Under the pieces are notes generated by a model. That model made no database searches, was not told where the DNA came from, and saw only the letters and a program-made list of their open reading frames with translations. The translations under genes were made by a program, and so were the position numbers. This document shows, in pieces, positions 20,367 through 31,694 of a stretch of DNA of 31,876 bases. Source of the stretch: Folioceros fuciformis (Eukaryota; Anthocerotophyta; Anthocerotopsida; Anthocerotales); the NCBI GenBank assembly GCA_049999805.1, contig JBNGIO010005973.1, positions 1-31,876 on the forward strand. The letters run 5' to 3'. Position 1 is the stretch's first letter; the number at the start of each line of letters is the position of its first letter.

Positions 20367-23300
20367 ATGGAGGAGAGGGCAGACGTGTCGGATCTCGAAA
20401 CATGCGCGGGGAATTTAGCTGGCCGAGGGGCCTTTTGGAATGTGGACCAAGCGCTGGATCAGCCTATAGGGGAAGAGGCTGGTCGTGTACGTGGCATGGG
20501 AGGTGTTGTGCAGGTGAGCTAGTTCTTCTTCATTTGGATAGTTGCAGTCTGTAGAAGCGAATTGAGAACCCGAGCGAGGGTGCGGATTTTGAGGTAGTTC
20601 TTGTCTCCTGTCTTCAGGCACTGCCTATGGTGGTGACTCTGCGCCTGGCTTTCCAGAGTCTGGGAGTTGTTTACGGAGACCTGGGCACGTCCCCGTTGTA
20701 CGTGTTCAGAAGCGTTTTCTTCAATGGGATCGACCCGGAGAATGTGACGGAGGACGTACTGGGAGCTCTTAGCCTGGTGTTCTACACTGTGACGCTGATT
20801 CCTGTGATTAAGTATGTATTTATAGTGTTGAGAGCCAGTGACCTTGGGGAAGGTAAGATGCTGCTTGACCTTGGTTTCTGTCAGCGTCCCAGGGTTGTAA
20901 GGTTGAGCTGAAGGGTGATGTGATGTTTGTGATGTGAAGGGGGAACATTTGCTCTCTACTCCTTGATTTGCCGGCATGTAAATATTAGCTCTTTGCCAAA
21001 TAAGCATCCTACTGATGAGAAGCTCACGACTTACGTCAAAAAGGAACTACCTCCTAGTAGTCTGGGTTACAAGTTGAAGCGCAAGTTGGAGGAAAGCAAG
21101 TTTTGGCAGAATGTGTTGCTTGTCTTGGTGCTTTTGGGAACGTGCATGGTTATAGGGGATGGCATTTTGACTCCTGCAATTTCAGGTATGATTCTGCTTG
21201 CTAGCGAAGTCACTCCAGACCTTTACCCAGTCGTGACGGTTAAAGATCGGTCTTCTAGCTCCCTGGACTCTAAGCTGGGTCCCGTCCTTTTGGGAATCGC
21301 TTTATTGGATTTCCTGAAGGCTCAGTTTAAGCTCGTGAAGAGATGATGTCATTCTGGTTGCATCACGGGTGCAGTTCTGTCGGCGGTTGATGGTATTCGA
21401 ACCGAGAACAACAACTTGAGTCAAGGTGAGTCACAGACCTCACTTCTGCCGTTGTATGGAATAAGCAGCTATGCTTGGTGAGAAACGCATGAGCTGAAAA
21501 TTTTGCGGTTTCTTCACAGAAATGGTTGTTGTGTTGGCCATTGGGATATTGGTCGCCTTGTTCGCCATGCAGCGGTCTGGGACGACTAAGGTGGCATTCC
21601 TTTTTGCTCCGGTGGTACTGGTGTGGTTTCTTTCAATTGGGGGAGTTGGAATCTACAATGTGGTGCGGCATGATACCTCTGTGCTCCGAGCTCTTTCTCC
21701 TCACTACCTGTTCAAGTTTTTTCAAAGAAACAAGCACAGAGGATGGGCTTCTCTCGGTGGGGTAGTGCTTTCCATTACTGGTGAGTGCTCCGATGCCCAT
21801 ATGAACTTCCAAATTTTGATGTGAAGTTCCAATCATTACGGTTGAACCTGCATCCGGCCTAATGCCTGGTACGTTTTGTGAAGGTACGGAGGCATTGTTT
21901 GCTGATTTGGGGCACTTCACAGACACGTCGATTCGGGTAAGCCTTCCTTTGGTTCTCGTGGGGTTCCCAGTCTAGGTGTGTAAGCTGACTCTCATGATGT
22001 TGGATCGATGTGGCCTCGATCAGATAGCCTTCATGACGGTGGTGTTTCCCTGCTTGATGTTTGCTTACTTCGGTCAAGCAGCTTACCTTTTGGAACATCC
22101 TGAAGATGTGTTCAAAACTTTCTACAAGTCACTCCCAGGCAAGCTTTGCTTACCTGATTCTGGCATCCTGTGTGGCCTTTGGTGGTTGTTGTTGTTGACT
22201 GGAAATCAAATGGTTGGGTTGTGAACAGATCCATTGTATTGGCCTGTCTTCGTCGTGGCGACCTTGGCTGCAATAATTGCCAGCCAAGCGATCATTTCAG
22301 CAACGTTTTCCATTGTCAAGCAGTCGGTTGCCCTTTCTTGTTTTCCTCGGGTGAAGATTATCCACACTTCAAAGGAGCTGTTGGGAAGGATATATATCCC
22401 TGAAGTGAATTGGATTCTTATGGGCCTCTCCATTGTTGTCGTCGCCGGGTTTCAAGATACTACTCAGATTGGCAATGCTTATGGTAAGCGAAACGGTGGA
22501 GTGGTCTAGTTGTGTTTTTGAAGACTTGGTGGTTGAAATTTTACCAGTCAGTGTAACGGTGAAGGTTATCGTTTGCAGGTATAGCTGTTGTGGCTGTGTT
22601 TCTGGTAACAACATGCCTAACAGCGCTCATCATGGTAGTAGTTTGGCAAAAACACGTTTTACTGGCTGTTGGATTCCTGCTATTTTTCGGATTTATCGAG
22701 TCTGTATACCTATCCGCTGTCCTCTCCAAGGCGGCTCAGGGAGGGTGGGTTCCCATCGTCATCTCAGCGGCCCTCATGACCGTAATGTATTCCTGGCACT
22801 ACGGAAGTTTGAAGCGATACGAGTTTGAGATGCAGAACAAAGTCTCGGTGGGCTATATTGCCAGTCTTGGTCCCAGCCTCGGGCTCGTCAGAGTACCTGG
22901 TATTGGGCTCGTTTACACCCAGCTAGCCCATGGAGTTCCCTCTATCTTCTCGCATTTCATTACAAATCTCCCAGCCATGCACTCAACTCTCATCTTTGTC
23001 TGCATCAAGTATCTCCCAGTGGCTACGGTCATTGATAGAGAGAGGTTTTTGTTCAGACGCATTGGGCCCAAGGAGTATTCTATGTTCCGGTGTGCCGTGA
23101 GGTACGGTTACACAGATGTTCACAAGAAAGATGATGACTTTGAGGAAGTCCTTATGAAAAGCCTGGAGAGCCATTTAAGGAAAGAGGCGCTGGACAATTA
23201 TTTGCTGCAGTCGGAGGAAGAAAGCTTGCAAAGTAGAACACTGGGTGCAATCTGGGCTGCACACCTTGAGGGAGCGAGGCAAGAAGGGAGTCCCGAGATA

Positions 23301-23597
23301 ACAAGTGTTGGGCCCGAGAGCATTGCAACGGAAGTTGAGTTGAGTCCGTACAGCTCGCTAGATGCGGATGTCGCACTGGAAGAAGATTTGGCATTTCTCA
23401 CCAGAGGTAAGGAGGCTGGTCTGGTACATCTTCTGGGAAACACCTCTGTGCGAGCCAGAAGAGATTCCGGTCTCATGAACAGGTTTCTGATCGACGGCTG
23501 CTATTCCTTCCTCCGCAGAATATGCAGAGACAGCAGTGTGACGTTGAAAATACCCCATGAAAATCTCTTGCAGGTGGGCATGGTGTACTATGTTTAG
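20367..23597 (+). CDS. HAK/KUP/KT potassium transporter
   Basis: Nine exons join in phase to 793 residues: 20367-20513, 20618-20852, 20940-21185, 21375-21425, 21520-21780, 21884-21936, 22024-22138, 22229-22483 and 22579-23597. The family start is typical ([12 protein letters not shown], then [15 protein letters not shown] in the first membrane helix, residues 65-79). Next come [83 protein letters not shown] and [12 protein letters not shown], with the classic C-terminus VGMVYYV. The length matches plant HAK/KUP proteins (about 780). These are multi-helix membrane proteins that take up K+ with H+. Intron 7 (22139-22228) appears to start GC rather than GT (CCCAG/GCAAGC) and end AG. The other introns are GT-AG, 87-189 bases. 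The start is fixed by the conserved N-terminal exon. The subgroup cannot be assigned by eye. Confidence 0.95.
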
Positions 23598-24073
23598 GCG
23601 AAATGAAGCTAAAGCATAGGTCGCACGCTACTCCATACATGCAGTTTGTACAATATTTCTCTGTAGCGGCAGAGAGGTCAATCTCTTTAGGCTCAGTTGT
23701 CTTATAGCATAGCAATGTCAGGAGCCTGAAACAGTGGTGAACCCATTAAATGCACCGGGTGGAACTTTTTATCGGACCTGTTGAGTCCTGTTAAGTAAAA
23801 CAGGGGTATGAAGCTGTTGCGTATCTCTAGAGAATCGGTTTGCCTCGCTCTTTTCAGTGCGAATGATCTGGATTTTCCTTACTCCTGTTTAAGCGGAGCA
23901 ACCTAGAGTTTCAACCACCTGCAGCATCCTGCATCAATATTCCATGCAGTCAGCTCTCCGTAACTACAATTTGGTGCAGCTGTTAATTCACTGACCTTTC
24001 TCAGACGCACCCAAGCTTCCGATCCAACCCTAGGATCAATTGTCATAAGAGGTTGTTGAATGTAAATTCCTGA
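23598..24073. other. Convergent 3' spacer
   Basis: Only 476 bases separate the stop of the transporter (plus) from the stop of the coiled-coil gene (minus). It probably holds both 3' untranslated regions. No further feature seen. Confidence 0.6.
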
Positions 24074-27000
24074 TTAAAATCGTGAGGGCTTGAATGGAAC
24101 ACCAAGCAGTCCGGTGTACTTGATCAACATCTCTTCATATCTGCCACACACCTGACGCAAGTCTGAACGTTTTAGACCGCAGTTGACATTAAGAAAGTCT
24201 GTGGCATATCCAAAACTGTATTGTTACCTGATAGACCTCAGAAAGTTCAATTTTAAGATCATCGACCTCCCTCGATACTCTTCCATTAGCTGCTGAGTTC
24301 CTCAATCTCACAGTTTCCGCCTGCAGGTTCTCGATGTTTTCTCTCAAATGCAGACAGCAGTGCTGCCCTGTTGCGTCACTGGTCTTCTCGTGCAGCGAAT
24401 TCAGCTCACTATCTCGTCTGTCCAGCTGTATGTTGAGGTTGGAAATAGCCTGGATTTTCTGGCTCAACTCTTGCTGCAGCTGCTGCAACTGTGCCGCTTG
24501 CTCTTCCAATCTAAGTGCCAGGTCAGGATCGTTCTTTGCATTGTTCATGGAGCTCCGCACATCGCCTTTGCAATGCTTCACGCTTTCGTTCATATTTTGG
24601 GCGAGGAGGGTGTTCTCCTTGGCAGGTTTCAGTGCAACAGTACTTGCAAGCTGAACAGCAAAGCCAGATGCCATATTAGTGGTATCTAGTATATGTGGGT
24701 GAGACAGTTTATTACGAGGTTGAGCCAATTTCGGAACCTTCTCCTTGAGGTTTGCACAGCAAGTGTTCAGCTTCGCCAATGCTTGGATCCAGGTTGAATT
24801 GCCAGACCATCGTTTGAGACCTACCCTCAAGCCTGAAGAAATCCATGGAGTCTGATGAGACGAAGGCAAACCGTGAACATGCGAATCAGATGGAGAACTG
24901 AGAGTTCAGAAGCTACCCCGACCTTTGAGGATGTCCTCCATAGTGGTCAGCTCCAGGAAAGAATCAAGTTTACTGACTCTAGCAACTTCGCCTTGGAGCT
25001 CCTTAAGAGCTTTATTCACCTCCTTGTTCTTCTTCACAAGACTCATGTACTTCAAATTGCTTGGTCGCGTCTCCCTCAAAAGGTTATTTTCATTCCTCAA
25101 CTGCTCCACATCGTTTTTCAAACATGCAATAGCAGTTTCTGGATCTAACCCAAAACTAGTCTCCAATTGACACCTGTCACTGGATACCATGTTTCCATGG
25201 GTAGTGACACGAAGTTTTCTCTTGGATAACAGCTTGCACTGAGCGCCGTCATGTGTAAAGCCCAACTCCAATATCAAAGACTCGTTGGCAAACACTATCT
25301 TCCTGTCACCAGTTGCCTCATCGCTGTTCTGTGTAAATGCCTGGATTTGTTTTAGCCAATCCTCATGCCTACCTAAACTACATTCTGGAACACCACGGGT
25401 GTTTGATATCAGTCTGAGCTCATAGAACTCTGGATCTTTTTCCTCAGATGAAACACATCCCGGGCTTGCTCTGGTTTTCTGAAGTTTAGGGGTCTTCATT
25501 TCCGCATTTGAAGTGGCATAGTCGTCTGTTGTCTTCTGAACCTCAACCACCTTTTTCTTTCCTGAAGTAGCTAGCTTGAGCTCTGCCCTAAGAGCCCGTT
25601 CCTCCATGATCTGTAGCTTTTCTTCAAAGAACTGCTTGTTTGTCTCACTGACGTTCAAATCTTCTTGACACTGCGTCAGTTTTTTCTGTGTCTCCTTGAT
25701 CCGGCCCAGGAGTTTGGCATGCACTTCTTTCGTATCCATATCCCTAGCTGATTGCGTAAGGCACAGATCATCAAAAACATCTGCAGCCCCAGAACTGGCT
25801 CTTACCCCACGAAACTTGGATGATAGTTGTTGGTAAGTATGCTGTAGCTTGCAGATCTTGGCTGTTAGATCATGGACAACCTCTTTCAGCTTCACTGCCT
25901 TGGCATCAGCCTGAGAGCTTTCTGAACTTGGATTGCGAATTTTAGCTTCCAATTTCTTGTTCCGTTGTTGGGCAAGTTCAAAAACCATGCCCTGAACTCT
26001 CTTGCGCTCGCTCTCTAGCTCCTGCTCCAACTTTCTCACCTGGAACGGAATATCAGTCAATGCGGATTTAGACAGTGTCCTTTGCACAACAGCATCACTG
26101 GAGAAAAGACTAATGTATGAGCCAGTTCTGTGTGTAGTACTTTCACACTCTCCAATCCAGCTTCAACACCACCATGAGATGGTGTGCTCTTCAAATACCG
26201 GACCTCCTTCTTTAACTTGGTGACAAGGTCCTCCAGGTATTGTGACTTCCTTCGCGCTCGTTCATAGTGCTGAGCTATGCTCCTTTGAAGGTTTCCATCA
26301 ATGCTTGACTCTAAGGCACGAGCAAGCTGAAGCTGCAGCTCCTTATTCTGATCCGCTAATTGTCGTACTTTGCATTCCTTGACACCTGCAAAGTCGGCCT
26401 CACTGAGTTAACTTGATTTCTCTTCAGTCTAATGTCGGAAACTGCCCGCAATAAACTGACAGCAAAGCGTCTGCTTCCTCCGCCCAGCTGTTTCTAATAC
26501 ACAGCCAGGTCTGGAGAAACGTCCAAGGAAATCTCGAACCTTACTAAGTCTCAGCTTGAGCTTCTCCACGAATGCCTCTGATCTTCTGGGGCAGGGTGAA
26601 TGTGGCACGAGCTGAAGTTCCTGCAGTACTCAGAGACGATTTGCTTTCCGCTGTGCCGAGCCTCGTGTACCAACCTCAAGATTCTGAGCTGGATCACTCA
26701 TACCTGTGGCCTCGTATCTTTCCGTCGAGCCTGCTTACTTTCAGCGATTTCACCTTCCAGGTCTCGGCATCTTACATAAAAATCACGCGTCAAATTGTTG
26801 AGAATCTGAAAAACAGCCCTCTGATACATCCTCAAGGAGTGATACAAGCTGTGACTACTTGCACTAGGCATAACAGTGTGACCACGTCGAGGTCCAGACA
26901 GAGACTCAGCATCAAATAACACCATACCGTTTTTTCCATGAGTCCAAGCTTTCATGGAGTTCCTCAACCTTGCGATCATGTTTCGCCAGGAGGCCACTAA

Positions 27001-27633
27001 GTTTGTCATCAAGGAGACCTGCTAAATCAGCCGCCAACCCTTTGGCTGCTTCCGGTTTTTCCTTTATCATATCCTACCAGCTCCCACAATGTCCATCAGC
27101 AACCATAGTGTTGACAAACAATTGACAGCTGTGATACCCTAAAGATGTAATCACCTTCAAAGCAACCTTCACATCCTGCAAGCTGCGTTCATCTCTGAGA
27201 GACAGAACATTGTGCAAGCATGCAATTTCTTTCCCCTCCACATCCTTCTGGTCCAGGGCGGTTTCACAGGCAGCCCCAATGGCCTTCTGCAAAGACATGA
27301 CAAGCTTCTCCTTCTCTCGAAGCTTTGCACGCAGCCGTCTGACGGTAGCGTGCTCCACCATAAAGTTTTTCTGCAACTCAAAACCCCAACACCAAGCTTT
27401 CTCACAGCCTGCCTCATCAAAAATTCAAGTTCCACCATCGCCAACTGTTATACCTGAGCTAGACGTATAGTATCCCCGTTCTTATCCTCTGCAACATCCT
27501 TCGAGAACAAAGTATCCTGAAAATGGTCCTGCATTTCAAACAGAGTGGCCCCAAACCTTTCCAGGACATCTGCCTTCACGCTCTCGGAGACATTGCCGCC
27601 TATCTTCAACACGACAGGCTTGGAATCCTCCAT
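24074..27633 (-). CDS. Large coiled-coil protein, family not recognised
   Basis: Nine exons on the minus strand join in phase to about 925 residues: 27633-27454, 27370-27155, 27073-26928, 26818-26704, 26620-26545, 26385-26199, 26097-24923, 24832-24228 and 24151-24074. Introns are 76-159 bases, GT-AG. The donor of exon 7 could instead be six bases further on (exon end 24917), adding two residues. It starts MEDSKPVVLKIGG; a further in-frame ATG lies at 27645. Nearly all of it is charged, Leu/Glu/Lys/Gln-rich heptad sequence, for example RLRAKLREKEKLVMSLQKAI, KVRQLADQNKELQLQLARAL and EEQAAQLQQLQQELSQKI. A non-coiled island (about FYELRLISNTRGVPECSLG) is followed by more coil. The last exon encodes VCGRYEEMLIKYTGLLG and ends KPSRF. 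No motor, kinase or membrane domain is visible. A cytoskeletal or basal-body role is possible (seed-free plants make flagellate sperm) but is only a guess. Confidence 0.8.
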
Positions 27634-28606
27634 TTGAACGAGCATAGGTTGCAAGGAACACCACTACGGCATCAACCAGCCATAGTGCCAGAGCAATTGC
27701 CGAGCTCAGGACTTCATAACCAAGGGCATCTTACTGCAGCACAAAGGCTGCTTTCCTGTCCTTCCGAAAAATCCCATAAGCAGAAGCTCCAACATTTGCT
27801 CACACTCTGGGAGTTCTGGGACCACCAGGTCAGTCACGATCCGATCCTGTTGCTCCCAGGGCCCCTCAGAATGGGATCATCGGTATGGAGGTAGAAATTC
27901 CTGACATTCCTCAAGCATCAGCGTCCGCCAAAACATGATCCCATGCACTTGCTGACGCGCAGGCCCATCCAGCACAAGCCTGGATCAGACGAACATGAAT
28001 CAGATGCATCCTGCAAATGTTCTAGCTAGGGTTTCCAATTTCTCAACATTCGACTCGAGTCGTCTTCGCAACGGTCATGACGTGCGACAGCCTTTACGCC
28101 AGTCACGCACCATATTGACCTGATCTCTCCTTTGCCAACGGTCTTCGCCCCGTCCGCCGTGGCAGCAGCGGCGACCAGTTCAGCTTGAGAGATTGTGAGC
28201 TGCGATTGTTGTCACCGCCAAGAATCTTGATTCAATGGTGGCGGCGGAAGGTGTTGGGACAGCCGCAATCGGGAAGGCTTGGACTGGAAGATTTGTGTGG
28301 GATCTTTGTGTTGCGGCTCATCGCATCTCGACGGTCTCTGAAATGTGGTCACTATCAATCCAGTGAGCCATTTCTTGGCAATCCGGTTGCGACCTGTCGT
28401 TCTGACCTCGAATTTTGCAGAAGCTCTTTTCCACTTCGATGCGCCAGAAGTTGCAAACGGACTCTGGCGTTAGCGGTAAGGCCAACCGTCTCCGGTTGCT
28501 AATCAGTCGATTCAGGTGGCAGACATAGGAGACGCTTTGCAGCATTTGTCCGTCTGTGAGCTCCTTCAAAGATGACCCCCGGCACAAGGACCTGGGCGGA
28601 CACGTA
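27634..28606. other. Divergent 5' spacer
   Basis: Lies between the starts of the coiled-coil gene (minus) and the small ORF (plus), so it should contain both promoters. A plant telo-box-like word, ctagggttt, occurs at 28026-28034. From about 28100 it is GC-richer. Splice-like sites (donor at 28476, acceptors at 28420 and 28515) hint that the downstream gene may have 5' exons here, but I could not build a consistent model. Confidence 0.4.
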
Positions 28607-29128
28607 ATGAGAACACAGCCCGGGGAATCACTCTGTTCCCACAACGTTGCCGAGATGTCTGAAGGCAGCGCATACTCTGAGGTTCTGCACGCAGGAAGTC
28701 CGAAGGCATGTGATCATGTTGAAGCAAGTAGTGGTGGTACAGGAAACTGCGAAGGAGCGTCTCCTTCGCATTGTAGACAACTGGCTCCCGTGACACCAGA
28801 AGAAGCTGACATCCGGCGTCGAACATCTCCACATAGCCTCATGTCTCTGTCTGGAGTGGGTGGGAGGGGCGTAAGCAAGGACCATCCCTTGATTACTCAA
28901 ATAAACACAGAGGTGACGAATTCTGAGGAGCAGGACCGGATTGCTAAGCGGATCCCATTTCTTAGGAGGGGAATCGGAGCTGAATGTGCGGTGGTCGGAG
29001 AAACGAGCCCAGACAGACCTACGCCAGATGAGTTGCACCCTCCCGGTGCCCCAGTCAAGCCGAGGAGGGAACCTGCCGCAAGAAGGGGCTTGCATGGCAC
29101 AGGACCGCGACGCAGGCTGAACTTCTGA
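28607..29128 (+). CDS. Small basic proline/serine-rich protein, unrecognised
   Basis: A 173-residue frame from ATG 28607 (MRTQPGESLCSHNVAEMSEG) to a TGA at 29126-29128; a second Met (about 28655) is another possible start. It is hydrophilic, with a Ser/Gly/His-rich first half, a central EEADIRRRTSPHSLMSLSG stretch, and a Pro/Arg-rich end (PTPDELHPPGAPVKPRREP, then RGLHGTGPRRRLNF). The TP..E..PP.AP.KPRR pattern faintly recalls plant SIAMESE-related CDK inhibitors, but the match is too weak to name it. There is no signal peptide or membrane segment. It could be the last exon of a longer gene, or a chance frame. Confidence 0.4.
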   Translation: MRTQPGESLCSHNVAEMSEGSAYSEVLHAGSPKACDHVEASSGGTGNCEGASPSHCRQLAPVTPEEADIRRRTSPHSLMSLSGVGGRGVSKDHPLITQINTEVTNSEEQDRIAKRIPFLRRGIGAECAVVGETSPDRPTPDELHPPGAPVKPRREPAARRGLHGTGPRRRLNF

Positions 29129-29526
29129 AGCTTAGAGGAGTAAAGTATTGGTAGATATTGTACAGCTCGGTGGTTTGGCATCAGAAGCATGTCAGTGTGG
29201 GACCACCTTTAGTGGGTGGGAGAGGGATTGGAGGACGCTTTCGACGGGAGGGGAACGGCTATGGTTACTGCCGGACGAATGTTACTTTAACTGCTTTCCG
29301 GGGTAGAAAGGTCAAGGTCACGACAGGCTGTGGAACGGGCAAGAAACGCGGAGAACATGGCTTGATCGGATTGTCGGTGATCTCCGATATCCCGTGTGCT
29401 CCTGTGCACGATCTCTATCATGGCTGCCACCAACGTCCACTATATCTACACCCAGGCCGGGCCGTCTCCCTCATTCACAAATCTCATCAACCTTCCTCCT
29501 GCTCTTCCAAGCTCCGCTCAACAGCC

Positions 29527-30081
29527 ATGTCTTTCTTCAGCAAGGTTCAGGGTCTTGCCAAGGCAGCCTCCGGCAGCCAGGAGGGTGGTGGAACCTTCAC
29601 CGAGGTGACCCAATTGGCTTCCTCCTTCGTCTCTTCGGAAGCCCCCCCTGCTGCAGCCCCGCCTGCTGCAGCACCAGATGCAGCCCCTGGTCCAGCTGCT
29701 GTTTCGGGAGCAGACCCGTCCTACCAGGAACTGTTCAGCAGCGCCCAGGTGGTGTTCGCAGCCGCATCCAACAAAGGCGAGAATGTGGACTACAGCAAGC
29801 TAGCGGGGGCAGCATCCAACATTCTGGACGGCATCTCTTCAAAAACGTCGCTGGACGAGGGCGCGTACGGCACCTACATCACCCAGGCCAAGGGATATCT
29901 GAGCGGCTACGAGAAGAGCCACACTGCTGCTGCTCCAGCTCCTGAAGCCGCTGCTCCTCCTCCTCCAGCTCCTGAAGCCGCTGCTCCTCCTCCTCCAGCT
30001 CCTGAAGCCGCTGCTCCACCTCCAGCTGCTGACGCTGCTCCTGCGGCTCCCGCTCCTGAAGACCACCAACCTCAGCCCTGA
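29527..30081 (+). CDS. Nodulin-related protein 1-like (NRP1-like)
   Basis: A single-exon 184-residue protein. ATG 29527 was chosen because the family begins here (MSFFSKVQGLAKAA); the frame stays open upstream to 29158 but that part looks like 5' leader. The core matches plant nodulin-related proteins: YQELFSSAQVVFAAASNKG, then VDYSKLAGAASNILDGIS, then a Tyr-containing helix ending KGYLSGYEKSH. An Ala/Pro-rich linker precedes the core. A tail of three 10-residue units (APEAAAPPPP type) follows and ends EDHQPQP. Arabidopsis NRP1 is a small soluble protein reported in heat and ABA responses; the function here is inferred from resemblance only. The tail is longer and more repetitive than I recall for angiosperm members. 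Confidence 0.8.
   Translation: MSFFSKVQGLAKAASGSQEGGGTFTEVTQLASSFVSSEAPPAAAPPAAAPDAAPGPAAVSGADPSYQELFSSAQVVFAAASNKGENVDYSKLAGAASNILDGISSKTSLDEGAYGTYITQAKGYLSGYEKSHTAAAPAPEAAAPPPPAPEAAAPPPPAPEAAAPPPAADAAPAAPAPEDHQPQP
29941..30030 (+). repeat. 30-base minisatellite inside the NRP1-like gene
   Basis: Three units start cctgaagccgctgctcc at 29941, 29971 and 30001. Each encodes PEAAAPPPPA or a shortened form. Unit length is a multiple of three, so copy-number change would keep the frame. Confidence 0.9.
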
Positions 30082-31694
30082 AATCTGTAGAGTGCGTCTT
30101 TAGCACCGGAGCTCGCATCTGTCTTAAGAGACGATATGCGACCTCACTCTTAGTACAGTTCTTCCTTAGAGTGTACGTACTTCAGTCACAAAATGCAATG
30201 CCTGTGGGTCGTGTTACATAAATGTATGACACTGCGCTTCTCAAGGACCATTTGTCAGTGCTGTGCACCTTGCAATCCACGTTGTCGGGGACACATCCAG
30301 CGTACTGTGTGCAGTCGAAAACTCGAGTGGCAGGTACGAAAGTATTTCACGTTTCTGAGCATGTTCGTTGGCCAGTTCGTCTTGGGCTAGCTCTCCATAC
30401 TTCACGGGCAACCAATGCTACACAAAAGGGTACATAGCCATATCCACCCGAGCTGTGGAACGAGAGGATTTTTCGCGGCCCTTGAGGACTGTCGAACAGG
30501 ATGGTAAATCCAGGTTGTTAGTTTCTGAAGATTGGATAAGAGACAACTAGGAACTATTTTATTCAATTCTCTGACTACCCTTGGGACGGCACATCTCAAA
30601 ACTTCAACCTGAAAAAATAAATGGCCATATTCTTCAATCTAAAAGCTTTAATAATAATAATGCAAAGTGTACAAGAAGTTGAATTCCGTGAGTTTAATCG
30701 CTAGCAATCGCACTACAAAGTAAAAATCCCTCCCATCTTGCAAGGCTTTTGGCTAAGCGAGCCCTCCTCCTAGCTTTTAGCCCTCTATTGATTTTTATCG
30801 GGAATAATATTGGCACAAGATTGCCCTCCTAGCTTTTGGCTCTCTATCCATTTTTTCTTCATGCTTTGGGGTAGATGGGTTCCCATTTCTTTTTTTAATA
30901 AAATGCTCACTCTCTTGACAAACCTTTGGTTAAGTAATAAAAGCTATGTAGATAGGCCCACCGCCTAAACCTCACCCGGAGTTCATTACTTGGTTCTCGA
31001 GGGAGTGTCTGGGGGATTTGTCATTATGTACCAAGTCACATGCTCCACTCCATTGGCTAGTTAATCCATTGCCATTTGTTTGCCTTGTTTGCACCTAAAC
31101 TAGTCCCCTACGTTCTTGTGTACATACGTATCTATAGATCTATAGGTACTTGTACATATGTGTTTTTGTATTCGTCCAAGCTGCACCTCGACAATGAAGT
31201 ACATTCATGGGGCTATGGATTTTGAATGGGCTTTTGCTCTTTAGGCTTTTGGTCAATCATGAACTTCCCTTCCATGCCAAGACTGAGAGCATTTTCTGTA
31301 GCATGTCTTCCTTAAGAGCGTTATGGTATTCAAGGACCTTTAGCAACCATGATCTCAAGTGCATGGTCTCTACTCACTATAGCTTTGGAATTCCATCAAC
31401 ACTAGAACTCAAATTCCATGGAACACGACTTCTACTTATTACTAGGCTTTTAGAATTCCTTGTGCACTAGCTTTCAATTTGTATGAAGCAATAGTGCTTG
31501 CTCATGAGCATGAGGGGTTGTTAAGCTTAATTTGTTACTTCTCACTTCAATCGTGTATAAGGTACTCTTTGGCAAGGCTTTTGGCATTTTGTAACATTGT
31601 ATTTTTATCAAATACACTTCTAGTGTTTCCCACAAAGTATTCTTGTATAGCATGAGAGTCTATTCTTTACGTCTACTTCAAACGGGCTTCTTAT
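30082..31694. other. Non-coding AT-rich 3' region
   Basis: After the NRP1-like stop I find no supported gene. The first few hundred bases are probably its 3' untranslated region. From 30540 the DNA is AT-rich, with an aataataat run near 30650 and the imperfect duplication at 30762-30856. Confidence 0.55.
30762..30856. repeat. Imperfect 61-base duplication
   Basis: ccctcct, tagctttt and a ctctat..attttt block occur at 30762-30798 and again at about 30823-30856, roughly 61 bases apart. Confidence 0.6.

Noticed and set aside
21186-21346. Open frame continuing past exon 3 of the transporter ([11 protein letters not shown]...)
   Set aside because: Splicing from 21185 to 21375 restores the conserved [11 protein letters not shown]. 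The read-through is intron sequence.
26150-26200. Apparent frameshift in the coiled-coil gene
   Set aside because: A 101-base intron (26098-26198, GTATTT donor, pyrimidine-rich acceptor) joins the two frames in phase.
27370-27460. Apparent stop and frameshift at the start of the coiled-coil gene
   Set aside because: Explained by an 83-base GT-AG intron (27371-27453) that joins IRLAQ to KNFMVEHA in phase.
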